Below the pieces are notes generated by a model. It did no database searches. It had not been told where the DNA came from and was given only the letters and a program-made list of their open reading frames with translations. A stretch of 64,000 bases of DNA from Mesotoga prima MesG1.Ag.4.2 (GTDB lineage Bacteria; Thermotogota; Thermotogae; Petrotogales; Kosmotogaceae), in assembly GCF_000147715.2 (NCBI RefSeq), contig NC_017934.1, positions 2,294,001 through 2,358,000 of the forward strand, written 5' to 3'. A program made the position numbers and the translations under genes. Shown here in pieces: positions 1 to 9,900 of the stretch (position 1 is the stretch's first letter; each line of letters starts with the position of its first letter).

Positions 1-179
1 GAGAGACCCGAAACTTCCTTAGCTATCAGTCTATATTTATCTACGTCGACGTGAATTTCTCTACTCGGGCAAAGTTCACTCATAGGATGTCTCCAAATCA
101 ATTAGACGGTCATCTAATTGATTGTAACTGCATTCTCTTCTCAAGTCAAGTCATCTGCCCATAACTCTCGCGGATGTCG

Positions 180-1418
180 ATATCAAGAGCTCCTTTCCAC
201 CAAAGTTGAAAACGCCTTCGAAATAAAACGCGGTTGAGCTTTGAGAGTCAGTTCTTTTGAACTGCATTCTTTGACATGGATCGATTCGAATCTTGTCTTT
301 CGAAAATCTCCATCCGGGGAAGACGATCTGAATAGCCTCAGTTCCTTTAGATTCGCATTTTCTTTTTCCATCAAGGTTCTAACCTTCAACGTTCCTTCTG
401 GTTGCTCTTCTACATAACTCATTGAAGAAAGAGGCTTACCTGTGTTCAGGTGATGAATCATTGAACTTATCGCCTGAGAAACTCTGAAGACTTCGGCCCC
501 ATGTCCTGCCTTTGGAGCATAGACCATTGATGAACAGCCGGGCAGTTCTTCTATGTATTAGTTAGCTGAGTCTATGGGCCATATGGATCATTCGTTCCGA
601 CAGCAATTTGCTTTGGAATTACGAGTTGAGATCGATATGTGAAAGATCTGTGTACTCTGGCAAATCTAGTTATGCCGGGCTATTTAGATCATCAAGGATT
701 CATCTCTGTACATATTCCTCAATGGAGTGACAAAAGCCTCCCCAGAAGTCAAGCTTGTGTTCCATCTGTACAGCAATATTGAGGTTGTCAAAGGCTGTGG
801 GAACGATTTCTTTGACTCTCTTGTGCATCGGGGCAGTTAGCCATGTAGTCCAACCTCGCTTGGAGCCCCCCCGATAAAGTGAAGCCTTCAACTCCGTCCC
901 CCTTGTTCCCTATGAAGTCATTCATGATGTTCATTGAAGCAATAGTGGCTTGAACCATGGGCAATAAGGCGGGTCATGTGTAATCACAACTCTTAAGACA
1001 TCTTACAAGAGAATAGCTAAGTAACCAGTCCTCTTTGGGACCGCCAAAAAGTGGTTGATTTGGGATGTTGAATAGGACGGCAACGTAAGCTCTATTTGCA
1101 AAGCCAGCAGTCCGAATAATGCCAGCTCTTCCTACGAGTATCCGTGGTCACCAGTTATGAACATCACTGCAACTTTTGACTCTATCCTTGGTGGTTTTAT
1201 GATCATCGGATCGTTTAGCCACTTAATCCTCTGCAATACAACCGAGTCGAAGTTTAACGTATCTATTTCGATAAGCCCCTCTGAAGGCGACTCCACAATC
1301 TTGACATTTGCATTATCCATAGTTGATGGAATTGAGTGGAGTTCAGAAAACTATCCACTGTTACCGATGAAAGAGAGGCCGCAACAATCAAGAGCAAGAA
1401 AACTGGAATTGCTCTCAT
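180..1418 (-). pseudogene. decayed PhoPQ-activated pathogenicity-related (PqaA) family gene
   Basis: Several reading frames on the minus strand together spell one PqaA-family protein. An ATG at 1418 opens a signal peptide (MRAIPVFLLLIVAASLSS). It is followed in other frames by VAVMFITGDH (1132-1320), NIPNQPLFGG (about 1045-1080), GGSKRGWTTWLTA and QMEHKLDFWGGF (700-891), and YAPKAGHG (183-527). These match conserved blocks of the family (LFITGG, PNQPL, GASKRGWTTWLTA, QMEHQLExWG, PNAGHG). At least three frame changes and several stops separate them, so the gene is broken. The start lies one base after the stop of the WYL regulator, so the two were probably co-transcribed. Members are secreted alpha/beta-hydrolase-like proteins of uncertain function. 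Confidence 0.8.
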
Positions 1419-1419
1419 C

Positions 1420-2097
1420 TCAGTCAGCTATTGTCTTCAGAAGATTTTCGGCAACTTTTCTGAGTTCGTCAATGATCTCCTGCGGCCCAATAACCTTGAA
1501 GGAGTTCTCAGAAGCCAGGAACATCACCAAATCTCCTATCTCGAAGAAATGGTATTTATGGCGATCGCCACCAAAATCTAGGTCTACTTCGTGGAATTCA
1601 GCTTCTCGCGGGAATATTCGGTTCCAGAGCATTGGTTCTTCCAAATACCTCTTGTTCGAAAAGATGACCTTATCAATCTCGTCTGACCTGACAAATCGGA
1701 CGTTACCATCCTCTTGAAGACCACAAAATAACTCGCGTCTTTCATCGAAACAGGCGGGATAGAAAATGAACTCTTTGCCCCCTCTTTGAAAAATCTTCAC
1801 AGCTTTCTTACTAGCTATCGCGTTCAGAAAGACTGAGCTTATTCGATATTCTGTTCTTAGTTGAAATTTCATGCTGTCTTCGAAAAGAGAAGGCAAATGA
1901 TAGGGTTCGGAATAGAAGTACTCGCCTCTTTTCCTAGAGTATTTCATGGGCGCTCCAAGATTTGCTCTCAGATACTTGAAATCTCTATGGGCCTGTCGGA
2001 CTGAGATGCCAAACTTCTGAGTGTAGTCTTTCATGGCTGCGAAATCATTCTTTAGCAAGCGATTGTGCAGCCACATAATCCTCATTTCCCTAGACAC
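1420..2097 (-). CDS. WYL-domain HTH transcriptional regulator
   Basis: 225 residues from a GTG start at 2097. That start has an ideal GGAGGTGG six bases upstream; longer in-frame starts lack a ribosome binding site. Residues about 5-60 look like a winged helix (RLLKNDFAAMKDYTQKFGIS, then VRQAHRDFKYLR). The middle has the WYL pattern: KAVKIFQRGGKEFIFYPACF, then ELFCGLQEDG, then RFVRSDEIDKV. WYL proteins are usually transcription factors that sense a nucleotide or other ligand. The only gene directly downstream is the dead PqaA-like gene, so the local target may be lost. It is divergent from the HAD gene at 2224, which could also be a target. Confidence 0.75.
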   Translation of the reverse strand: MSREMRIMWLHNRLLKNDFAAMKDYTQKFGISVRQAHRDFKYLRANLGAPMKYSRKRGEYFYSEPYHLPSLFEDSMKFQLRTEYRISSVFLNAIASKKAVKIFQRGGKEFIFYPACFDERRELFCGLQEDGNVRFVRSDEIDKVIFSNKRYLEEPMLWNRIFPREAEFHEVDLDFGGDRHKYHFFEIGDLVMFLASENSFKVIGPQEIIDELRKVAENLLKTIAD

Positions 2098-2177
2098 ATC
2101 TGCCACCTCCAGTGGCCCAGACGAGAGACATCTGAACATCGCAGAACAGAATTCGAAGGTGCTAGAATTGCAATAGT

Positions 2178-2206
2178 ATTATACAAAAATTCGAAAAGTA
2201 AATCTA
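2178..2206 (-). promoter_or_regulatory. probable promoter of the WYL regulator
   Basis: On the minus strand a perfect TATAAT (2178-2183) lies 17 bases from a weak TAGATT -35 (2201-2206). It sits about 80 bases upstream of the GTG start in the intergenic region shared with the divergent HAD gene. Confidence 0.4.
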
Positions 2207-2223
2207 GAAGATGAAATGGAGAC

Positions 2224-2886
2224 ATGATGGTTAGAGGAATCATATTTGACTTGTTTGGAACCATTGTCAGTAACGCGAGGCTCTTCAGACCTGTATGCTC
2301 CAAGATGGCAGAAGAGTCGTCAGCTGAAGTGGCGGAAATAGAGAGAGACTTTGTGAATCTCTACGGCCACTACTTCAAGGACTGTCATAAAATGCCCTTT
2401 CAGCCGGAGAGATACTATTATTATCTTCTGATAAGCGATTTGATTGACAAGTACGATTTGCCAGGAGACATGGAAGCCTACTGTAACTTCATGTACGATT
2501 CCTTCTCTAAGTTCCGCGCCTATCCGGATGCAAGGATCCTAAGGGCGATCGTAAACAAGTATTCCGTTGCAATCCTAACTAATGCCGATAATTCCTTTGC
2601 TGAGAAGGTTGTAAAAAGAAATAAAATTCCACATCATTTTCTGCTGACTTCGGAATCGGCAAGATCGTACAAACCATGCGAAGTTATCTTTGAGAAGCTA
2701 CTGTCTATGATGGAAATCGAGAAGAGGCACGTCATTTTTGTTGGTGACAGCATTCAAGTAGACATGCTTGGCGCTTCTGCAGCCGGAATTAAGGGAATTC
2801 TTATCGATCGGTCAAGATCTTACTTAGACTACGCACCAAGAATCGAAAGCTTGGAAGAACTGCCTAGCTTGCTAGAGTCCTTGTAA
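2224..2886 (+). CDS. HAD-superfamily hydrolase
   Basis: 220 residues, starting at ATG 2224 or the adjacent ATG 2227, after GGAG. All four HAD motifs are visible. Motif I is FDLFGT (nucleophile Asp near residue 9), motif II is ILTNAD, motif III is the Lys in SYKPCEVIF, and motif IV is VFVGDSIQVDMLGA. An alpha-helical C1 cap lies between motifs I and II. This is the haloacid-dehalogenase/phosphoglycolate-phosphatase branch, probably a small-metabolite phosphatase; the substrate cannot be read from the sequence. The 3' end overlaps the convergent threonine aldolase gene by 23 bp. Confidence 0.85.
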   Translation: MMVRGIIFDLFGTIVSNARLFRPVCSKMAEESSAEVAEIERDFVNLYGHYFKDCHKMPFQPERYYYYLLISDLIDKYDLPGDMEAYCNFMYDSFSKFRAYPDARILRAIVNKYSVAILTNADNSFAEKVVKRNKIPHHFLLTSESARSYKPCEVIFEKLLSMMEIEKRHVIFVGDSIQVDMLGASAAGIKGILIDRSRSYLDYAPRIESLEELPSLLESL

Positions 2887-3901
2887 GAGCACCTTCGAAT
2901 TCCTCAAGAACTATATCGAGATCTTCTCTGGTAACGTTTAGATTGGTTACGAATCGCCATTCGCCAGCTTCAGGCGGATTTATCTTTATTCCCTTATCGT
3001 GAAGAGTTTCAACGATAAACTTTGAACTTGCTTTACCGGTGATTCTGAAGAAAACCATGTTTATGTCGAGACGATCAAAGAAGACTTCGATTTTTGGTAA
3101 TTTTGAAAGCCCTTCAGCCAGGTATTTAGCATTGTCGTGGTCTATTTGAAGACGATCGATCATTCTCTCGAGTGCGAATACTCCGGCGGCAGCAATAATA
3201 CCTGCCTGACGCATAGCTCCTCCCATGATCTTTCTTCCCTTTCGTGCCTTGGCTATGAATTCTCGTTTACCTACCAGCATTGACCCTATCGGTGCACCGA
3301 GTCCCTTCGAGAGGCAAAACATAACCGAGTCGGAACAAGAGGCAATTTCTGCGGGGCTAACCCCTTCGGCAATAGCAGCGTTGAATATTCTTGCACCATC
3401 AAGATGCAGGGGGACTTTCTGCGCTGAAGCCAGTTCGTAGATCTCCCTGATGTAATTCATGGGGAGGATTCGTCCGCTGGAGTGGGCATTTTCCAGACAG
3501 ATTAATCCGGTTCTCGGATAATGAAGATCCTCAGATCTGATGGCACTTCTGATTCTTTCGGCTGAAGGTTTGCCATCATCACAGTCAAGAGTTCTCATCT
3601 GAACTCCCGCTATCACTGCAGAAGCTCCGGCCTCGTGGACAATGATGTGATTGGACGCTGGAATAATCACCTCATCTCCCCTTAGAGTGTGTGTGAGGAT
3701 TGAAAGTTGATTCCCGAATGTTCCTGAAGGAACGAAAAGGGCGGCTTCCTTCTTCAAGATGTCTGCTGACATCTCTTCAAGTCTGTTGACTGTCGGATCG
3801 TCTCCGTACACATCGTCTCCTACCTCTGCACTGGCCATAACCCGCCTCATTTCTTCACCGGGGACCGTAACTGTATCACTTCTAATATCTATCCACTTCA
3901 A
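2864..3901 (-). CDS. ltaE: low-specificity L-threonine aldolase
   Basis: 345 residues from a TTG start at 3901 with GGAGGT seven bases upstream. Starting further upstream would add an unrelated hydrophobic stretch. The family opens with DIRSDTVT, has the VGDDVYGDDPTV block, the PLP-interacting Asp in HLDGARIFNA and the PLP lysine in CLSKGLGAPIGS (near residue 200). It is a cytoplasmic fold-type I PLP enzyme that cleaves L-threonine or L-allo-threonine to glycine and acetaldehyde. Length matches the family. Its stop lies inside the 3' end of the HAD gene on the other strand. Confidence 0.93.
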   Translation of the reverse strand: MKWIDIRSDTVTVPGEEMRRVMASAEVGDDVYGDDPTVNRLEEMSADILKKEAALFVPSGTFGNQLSILTHTLRGDEVIIPASNHIIVHEAGASAVIAGVQMRTLDCDDGKPSAERIRSAIRSEDLHYPRTGLICLENAHSSGRILPMNYIREIYELASAQKVPLHLDGARIFNAAIAEGVSPAEIASCSDSVMFCLSKGLGAPIGSMLVGKREFIAKARKGRKIMGGAMRQAGIIAAAGVFALERMIDRLQIDHDNAKYLAEGLSKLPKIEVFFDRLDINMVFFRITGKASSKFIVETLHDKGIKINPPEAGEWRFVTNLNVTREDLDIVLEEFEGALTRTLAS

Positions 3902-3971
3902 GACAGCACCTCCATAAGGTAAGTTATGAAAACAATTATAAACCAGAATTACTATCAAGAATAACAAGAAT

Positions 3972-3998
3972 AAAAAAAGCCGGATCTAATGATCCGGA
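3972..3998 (-). terminator. rho-independent terminator
   Basis: Read on the minus strand: CCGGATC, loop ATTA, GATCCGG, one C, then seven T. It lies between the DUF3795 gene (4321-4671) and ltaE, so it would end DUF3795 transcripts before ltaE. Confidence 0.8.
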
Positions 3999-4320
3999 CT
4001 ATATGGGGTTCCTATCTAAGGGGGATAGGGGGGTTATAAACTATATTTATTCTAGTTTGTTTGTATGAATATTGCTTTGTGAAAATAGGGCGAAAACATG
4101 CAGTGTGCATTACCTATAGATTACCTGTTAAAATAAACATTAACATTAACACAACGGATGCCACATCTCATAAATACTATGGGTTGTTACTTATGGAGTG
4201 AGAGATAACCAGATACAGTATATCAATGTTACACTTTAAAAAATATCTTATCAGTAAAGAGAGACATCAGGACTTTTCTGGTATCGGTGACTGCGAGGAT
4301 AATTCACGTGTAATTATGCT
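3999..4320. other. intergenic region, nothing recognised
   Basis: About 320 bases of AT-rich sequence downstream of the DUF3795 gene. I see no open frame with a ribosome binding site, no RNA fold and no repeat. There is a run of G around 4020-4035 with no obvious partner. Confidence 0.4.
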
Positions 4321-4671
4321 TTACTCTGAGGTATGGTAACATTTCTCGTGTATGGAGTCCAATCTTCTTCTAGCATTTGGTAGGGCTTTCAAGAATCTTT
4401 CCAGCGTTTCGCATGGATACTCTTCGCATTCTCCGCAGTTTGAGATTCCCTTCTCTTCACAACAGAGTTTGAATGGGCAGCCGGAGCATAACTTAAAAAG
4501 AGAATTACCATGACATCCACTGCAGCTGACGTCTTCCGAAGAAATATCAAAACCAAAATCGACAGACCACCTATTTGCAGTCTCTCTTCTTAATGAATTA
4601 TCATCAGCGATAGTGGCCCTGTATGTATCACACTGACTGCAGTCTATCCCGCAGAATGCTATCATAGTCAT
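4321..4671 (-). CDS. DUF3795 cysteine-rich protein
   Basis: 116 residues from ATG 4671, chosen because it has GGTGA five bases upstream and the family begins directly with MIAFCGIDCSQCDTY. The cysteine pattern is typical of DUF3795: CGIDCSQC near the start, CSGCHG in the middle, then CSGCPFKLCCEEKG and CGECEEYPC near the end. These are probably metal-binding, zinc or an Fe-S cluster. The biochemical role of the family is unknown. The gene stands alone and is divergent from the acyl-ACP thioesterase at 4764. Confidence 0.8.
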   Translation of the reverse strand: MTMIAFCGIDCSQCDTYRATIADDNSLRRETANRWSVDFGFDISSEDVSCSGCHGNSLFKLCSGCPFKLCCEEKGISNCGECEEYPCETLERFLKALPNARRRLDSIHEKCYHTSE

Positions 4672-4763
4672 GCAATCACCCGGACTCAGCTTAACTGATG
4701 TTTTTGTCCATGTGTAGAGCATAGCATTATTTATTGAATTGTCATATCTTTGGAGGGAGAGCT

Positions 4764-5501
4764 TTGAAACCTGTAATTACTAAAGAAGTTTACAAGGTTA
4801 GATACTACGAACTCGATTGTCACTGGAAAGCTTCAGTTTCCACACTCATGGATTATTTTAATGATATAGTGACACTTCAGACTGTCGAGATAGGCCACGG
4901 AGTTGACATTATGAGCAAGGGTGAATACGCTTGGCTTCTTCTTCGTTGGGATGTCAATGTGAACAGGTATCCTGACTACATGGAAAACGTTGTTGTTCAG
5001 ACTATTCCTTACTCAATGGATAGATTCTATGCGTACAGGCGTTTTGAGATATTTGACCGTTCAGATAATCTAATTGTTGACGCGAATTCTCAGTGGATCC
5101 TAATTGACCAAAGGAAACGAAGACCAATCAGGATCGGAGACCAGTTCTACGCATTGTATGGTATTGACAGTGATTTCCACCAACCTCTTTCTTTTCCACA
5201 GGTTAACGATAATGATTCATATGGTGAAGAGATCACCTTTAGAGTACGCAGTTCGGACTTGGATACGAACGGGCATTCTAACAACGTGTCATATGTTAGA
5301 TGGATTATGGAAACCGTTCCCGATGAGTTTGCGAAGAGATCCTTGAGAAGGCTTACAATCGAGTACAAACGCGAATCTCGAGAGGGTGATGAGATTTCTG
5401 TAGAAAGTGTATTTGAGAACGGGGACGAGTTTGCTGAAGGCAAACACAAGATAATCAGTTCTGGAAGAGTACTTTCTCTTGCCAGAACTGAATGGAAGTG
5501 A
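4764..5501 (+). CDS. acyl-ACP thioesterase (FatA/FatB-like)
   Basis: 245 residues from a TTG start at 4764 behind GGAGGGAGA. There are two hotdog domains, residues about 1-125 and 150-245. The second carries the DxNxHxNN catalytic pattern as DTNGHSNNVSYVRW. The family hydrolyses acyl-ACP and releases free fatty acids in the cytoplasm. Its opening segment, VRYYELDCHWKASVSTLMDY, also fits the family. No fatty acid synthesis genes are adjacent, so the role (release of fatty acids, membrane lipid control) is inferred from the family only. Confidence 0.85.
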   Translation: MKPVITKEVYKVRYYELDCHWKASVSTLMDYFNDIVTLQTVEIGHGVDIMSKGEYAWLLLRWDVNVNRYPDYMENVVVQTIPYSMDRFYAYRRFEIFDRSDNLIVDANSQWILIDQRKRRPIRIGDQFYALYGIDSDFHQPLSFPQVNDNDSYGEEITFRVRSSDLDTNGHSNNVSYVRWIMETVPDEFAKRSLRRLTIEYKRESREGDEISVESVFENGDEFAEGKHKIISSGRVLSLARTEWK

Positions 5502-5521
5502 ATGGCTGTTGAAGCCGCCTA

Positions 5522-6616
5522 TTATACAAGTGAGTCTGGATCTACATAATCATCCAGCCAATACGCATCTGGATTCCTGTTGAAAGCCATAAAGAGATCG
5601 TACCGTCTTGGATCGGCCGCTCTATGATATTTCATGTATATCTTCTTCTCGTCCAGGCCGACATATTCGATTTTGCCGGTTGCGTGTGACATTACGAATC
5701 TAGCCCTCTTTGCCAGACCTGAGACTGAATCTATGGACTTCTTGAAAATTTCATAACCATTCTCTGCTGGCACTGCATAAGTGTGATTTCCCTTTGTCGG
5801 TCTGCACTGAAAGACATAGTAAGGTGGAATCCCAATAAATGAGAGTTTCCTGAATAATTCGGTCATGACTTCCACACTGTCATTCACGCCACGGATCATT
5901 GGCGTCTGATTGCATATAACTGCACCAGCATCTCTCAGAATGTTCAGACCTCTTATTGCTTCATCGGTTAGCTCTCTAGGATGATTGAAATGTGCCATTA
6001 TATATATCCTTTTCTTTGGGGTGCTGTATTTCTTAACCATATCTGGCAAATCTGGATCGTTAATAATTCTGTAGGGGTTAAAAGCAACCATTTTGCTTCC
6101 AAATCTTATTATGCCAACATGGTCAATCTCCCTCAACTGTCGAACAATATCTCCCAGTTTTTCTGTAGAAAGTATTAGAGAGTCCCCACCGGTGAGAAGT
6201 ACGTTCGTGATTTCCTTGTGCTTTCGAATGTACTCAACACCAAGAGTAACGTCATTTACCACTTCTTTGTTTTCTGTGGAGAACAGTCTCTTCCTGAAAC
6301 AGAATCTGCAGAAGCTTCCGCAAACCTTTGAGACAAGAAGCAAGGCGGTGTCTTTGTACTTATGCTCCATACCGGGAGCAACGGTGTATATATGCTCCTG
6401 AGAAGCATCCAGATCCCCCCACTCATCGAGTTCTTCGAAGTCGGGAAGGATAATTCTCTTTATAGGATCGTGCGGATCGTTCCAGTTAATGAGCCCCAGA
6501 TAGTAATCATTGGCTCTGAAGGGGTAAACATCGGTCACCTTCTTCATTTCAGTTATCTGTTCATCATTTAGCTCTTCGATCTTCTCTACACTAGTAAGAT
6601 ATGTTGGTTTCTGCAA
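5522..6616 (-). CDS. KamA-family radical SAM protein (lysine 2,3-aminomutase-like)
   Basis: 364 residues from a TTG start at 6616 with AAGGAG eight bases upstream. The radical SAM cluster motif CxxxCxxC is CGSFCRFC near residue 100, followed by FRKRLF. Also visible are LLTGGDSLIL (SAM-binding GGD) and GSKMVAFNPYRI, and near the C-terminus a YAVPAENG block. The family includes PLP-dependent lysine 2,3-aminomutase, glutamate 2,3-aminomutase and the EF-P lysine-modifying EpmB. The sequence alone does not decide which. It lies tail-to-tail with the thioesterase gene. Confidence 0.82.
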   Translation of the reverse strand: MQKPTYLTSVEKIEELNDEQITEMKKVTDVYPFRANDYYLGLINWNDPHDPIKRIILPDFEELDEWGDLDASQEHIYTVAPGMEHKYKDTALLLVSKVCGSFCRFCFRKRLFSTENKEVVNDVTLGVEYIRKHKEITNVLLTGGDSLILSTEKLGDIVRQLREIDHVGIIRFGSKMVAFNPYRIINDPDLPDMVKKYSTPKKRIYIMAHFNHPRELTDEAIRGLNILRDAGAVICNQTPMIRGVNDSVEVMTELFRKLSFIGIPPYYVFQCRPTKGNHTYAVPAENGYEIFKKSIDSVSGLAKRARFVMSHATGKIEYVGLDEKKIYMKYHRAADPRRYDLFMAFNRNPDAYWLDDYVDPDSLV

Positions 6617-6940
6617 ATCTATCACTCCTTTGTTTAATATACAGACTAAAAACATACGAAGCCTGTATTCGATCATTCCGAAGAGGCCTTTGGCAGAGAC
6701 TGCCCGCAATGGTAATCGACATTGATCCCTTCTAGTGAATCTTCACTTGTACGCAAATCGATATTTGATCTGAATCAAACGAGTAAGCCGGCATCGCGCA
6801 AATACAAGCAATCATGCAGGCACTAACAATAATTAATTATAGCATACTCAAAACTCTGATAAAAATGATGCAGTTAGACTCTCTGAGTTGCTTTTCAAAT
6901 ATGCTTCACAGAAGTATACTCACATAGGGTATTTGGTAAA
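6617..6940. other. intergenic region upstream of the KamA-like gene
   Basis: About 320 bases between the KamA-like gene and the terminator of the repeat-protein gene. It must hold the KamA promoter, but I see no convincing -35/-10 pair and no small gene. A repetitive ATTAATTATAGCATACTC stretch near 6830 is AT-rich without further structure. Confidence 0.3.
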
Positions 6941-6967
6941 CAGAAAAGCCCCTCTTCTTGGAGGGGC
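6941..6967 (-). terminator. rho-independent terminator of the cadherin-like gene
   Basis: On the minus strand: GCCCCTC, loop CAAGAA, GAGGGGC, then TTTTCTG. It starts about 25 bases after the stop of the 1000-codon repeat-protein gene. Confidence 0.8.
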
Positions 6968-6992
6968 GAATAGACAAAATCTAGCGTTGCAG

Positions 6993-9900
6993 TTATTCGG
7001 TCACTAGTATGATATTTCCCACATAATCTCCGGAGGGAGAGTAGATCTTTCTGTTCAGTGAATCGTCTGTAGAATCGAATATCGCCGTTCCGATTAATGT
7101 TTCTTCAGATTCATTGATCGAATAGAACCGAATCTCATCGAAACTGAATTCCCAGTTGGTTTTGATAACAGCCTGTTTTCGGTCGGATACGATTTCATAC
7201 TCACCGGCAACAATCCTAACGTTTTCCGAACTAAATAAAGGAAGCGCATATGATACCCTTACAACCTTTTCTGACGCTATGACTTCAAGTCTAAATCTCT
7301 TTTTCGTCTTCATACCTAGTTCATCTGAGACTTCTAGAATTACCTCTCTTTCTCCGATGTCGGCTCTTTCCGGAAGGAAAAAGTATCTATCTACCACGAC
7401 TTCACCCGGACCAGAAATCAGGTTGAATCTGAGGGCGTCGCCATCTGGATCAGTTGCGAATGCCCGAAGGTACAAAGAGAACTCCTTTCCAGCCTCCGCG
7501 ATGCAATCTGGCAAAAAAACGTCCGGTGGCCTGTTCAGATTTCTTACTTCGATTCTGATTGGAAGACTCTGGCTTGAGCCATTAGAGTCTATGGCTGTGA
7601 CTGTGGCTGTCTTCTCACCGCTGTCATTAAACCCGGGAGTGTAAATGTAACTATTTGCTGATATGCTCCCGATCCCCTGTAATTCGAATTGAAGATCATC
7701 TCCGTCAGGGTCAACGAAAAGACTTCCCAGATCGAGGTCAAGAGTGAAGCTTTCCATGATGCTGGTGTTTATCGAGGGTGATAACGTTACGGGCGATCTG
7801 TTTACGTTTTCTACCGTGACTTTGAAGAACCCTACGCTTTCAAGTCCTTTATTATCTTTTGCCGTTAGTGTCACTTCATGTATTCCTTCGGAATCGAAGT
7901 CAGGAGTGAATAGATAATGGTCATCCTCAATGAAGCCCGGTCCGTCTGCGATTTCGAAGGTGACCTCATCTCCATCGGGATCGAAAATGAAACCCTTCAG
8001 GTATATTTTCAACTGCTCTCCCTCTTTCACCGATTGATCGGGAATAGATATTTGAGGAGGTCTGTTGACATCTATTACAGATATGATTATTGGTAGAGAA
8101 AGACTTCCTCCGTTGTTATCAGAAGCCGTAACAATAACGTTTTTCTCCCCCGCCTCGTCATAGCCCGGTGAGTACGAGTAGTTACTGCCCTCAATCTCTC
8201 CGATACCACTGAGACTGTATATCAATTCGTCTCCGTCTGGGTCTGAGAACAGGGGTCGAAGATCGATTTTCAAGGAAGAGCCTTCATGTATCGAGGTTTT
8301 CATCTCTTCTATTGACGATTCTGGGTTTCTATTCCTGTCTTTGACATCGATTCTGATCACCAAGCTATCTGACAGTCCGTAAGGATCTGTGGCAGTTACA
8401 GTTGCAACCTTCTCTCCCTTGTCGTTGTACCCTGGAGAGTACTGATAGCTATTGTCGACGACTATACCATAGCCTTCCACTTCGAATTGAAGATCATCTC
8501 CGTCAGGGTCAACGAAAAGACTTCCCAGATCGAGGTCAAGAGTGAAGCTTTCCATGATGCTGGTGTTTATCGAAGGTGATAACGTTACGGGCGATCTGTT
8601 TACGTTTTCTACCGTGACTTTGAAGAACCCTACGCTTTCAAGTCCTTTATTATCTTTTGCCGTTAGTGTCACTTCATGTATTCCTTCGGAATCGAAGTCA
8701 GGAGTGAATAGATAATGGTCATCCTCAATGAAGCCCGGTCCGTCTGCGATTTCGAAGGTGACCTCATCTCCATCGGGATCGAAAATGAAACCCTTCAGGT
8801 ATATTTTCAACTGCTCTCCCTCTTTCGCCGATTGATCGGGAATAGATATTTGAGGAGGTCTGTTGACATCATTGACTCTAACCATAAAAGAAGCCGTGTT
8901 TGTTGCTCCTTTTTCATCTTCGAGAATTAATACGACCGATTTGTCCCCTGCATCTGAGTAATCTGGATTGTATATGTAAGATCCGTCAACGATCTCTCCA
9001 GGTCCCTCTAGGCTGAAGGTCACGTTATCTCCATCTGGATCGACAACCCTGGAAAGCAAATCGAAAGAAAGGGACTCTCCTTCATTCACGTTCATGTCGC
9101 TAAGCAAGGACTTTGGCGGGCGGTTCACGTCTATTACGAGGATTTCGAAGCCTGAAAAGACATCGTTACCCGAGCCGTCTGATGCCTTGATTCTAACGGT
9201 TTCAGTTCCGGAATCCGAGTATGATGGCTCGTAAGTGAACACTCCTTCCGTAATCTCTCCCGGGCCTTCTTCTAGAGAAAGGACCACTTTGTCGTTATCT
9301 TCATCGACTACCTTTGAAGAAATATCAACCGAGAGAACCTCTCCTTCATTAACGATCTGATTCTCGAGCTGCAAAACAGGCGGGGCGTTAACATCGATTA
9401 CTTCAAGTTCGATATCTCGTGCTGTTTCGTTTCCATTTGGGTCCTTCGCCAGTACTCTCAAAACCGTCTTACCGGAATCACTGTAGCCTGGAGAGTAAAT
9501 GTAAGCACTTCCGTGAAGCTCCCCTGGGCCTTGAACGGAGAATTCAAGTTCTTCACCATCTGGATCAACTGCTAGCGAGTTCAAGTTGATAGTCACTGTT
9601 TCACCTTCGCGAACTACGATAGGAGAAGTGTCTATTTCCGGTGGGCGGTTCACTCTAACTACGTTTATCAGCATTTCTTGCTGAGAACTCTTTCCCTTCT
9701 TGTCGGTTGCCCTTATACTTACACGAACTTCTCCCTCATAGGAGAAGCCTGGTTCGAATACATAGGAAAAACCGGATATTGTGCCGGGACCTTCTACCAG
9801 TTCAAGAACTACTTCATCGATTTTTTCATCGATAACGAACGGCTTCAGATTTGCAGATAGCTTCTCGCCCTGATTCACTACATGAACTGGAAACTGCAGT

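Noticed and set aside
1157-1717. Long plus-strand frame opposite the PqaA remnant and WYL gene
   Set aside because: Mirror frame of real coding sequence on the minus strand; composition rich in Ser and Ile, no ribosome binding site.
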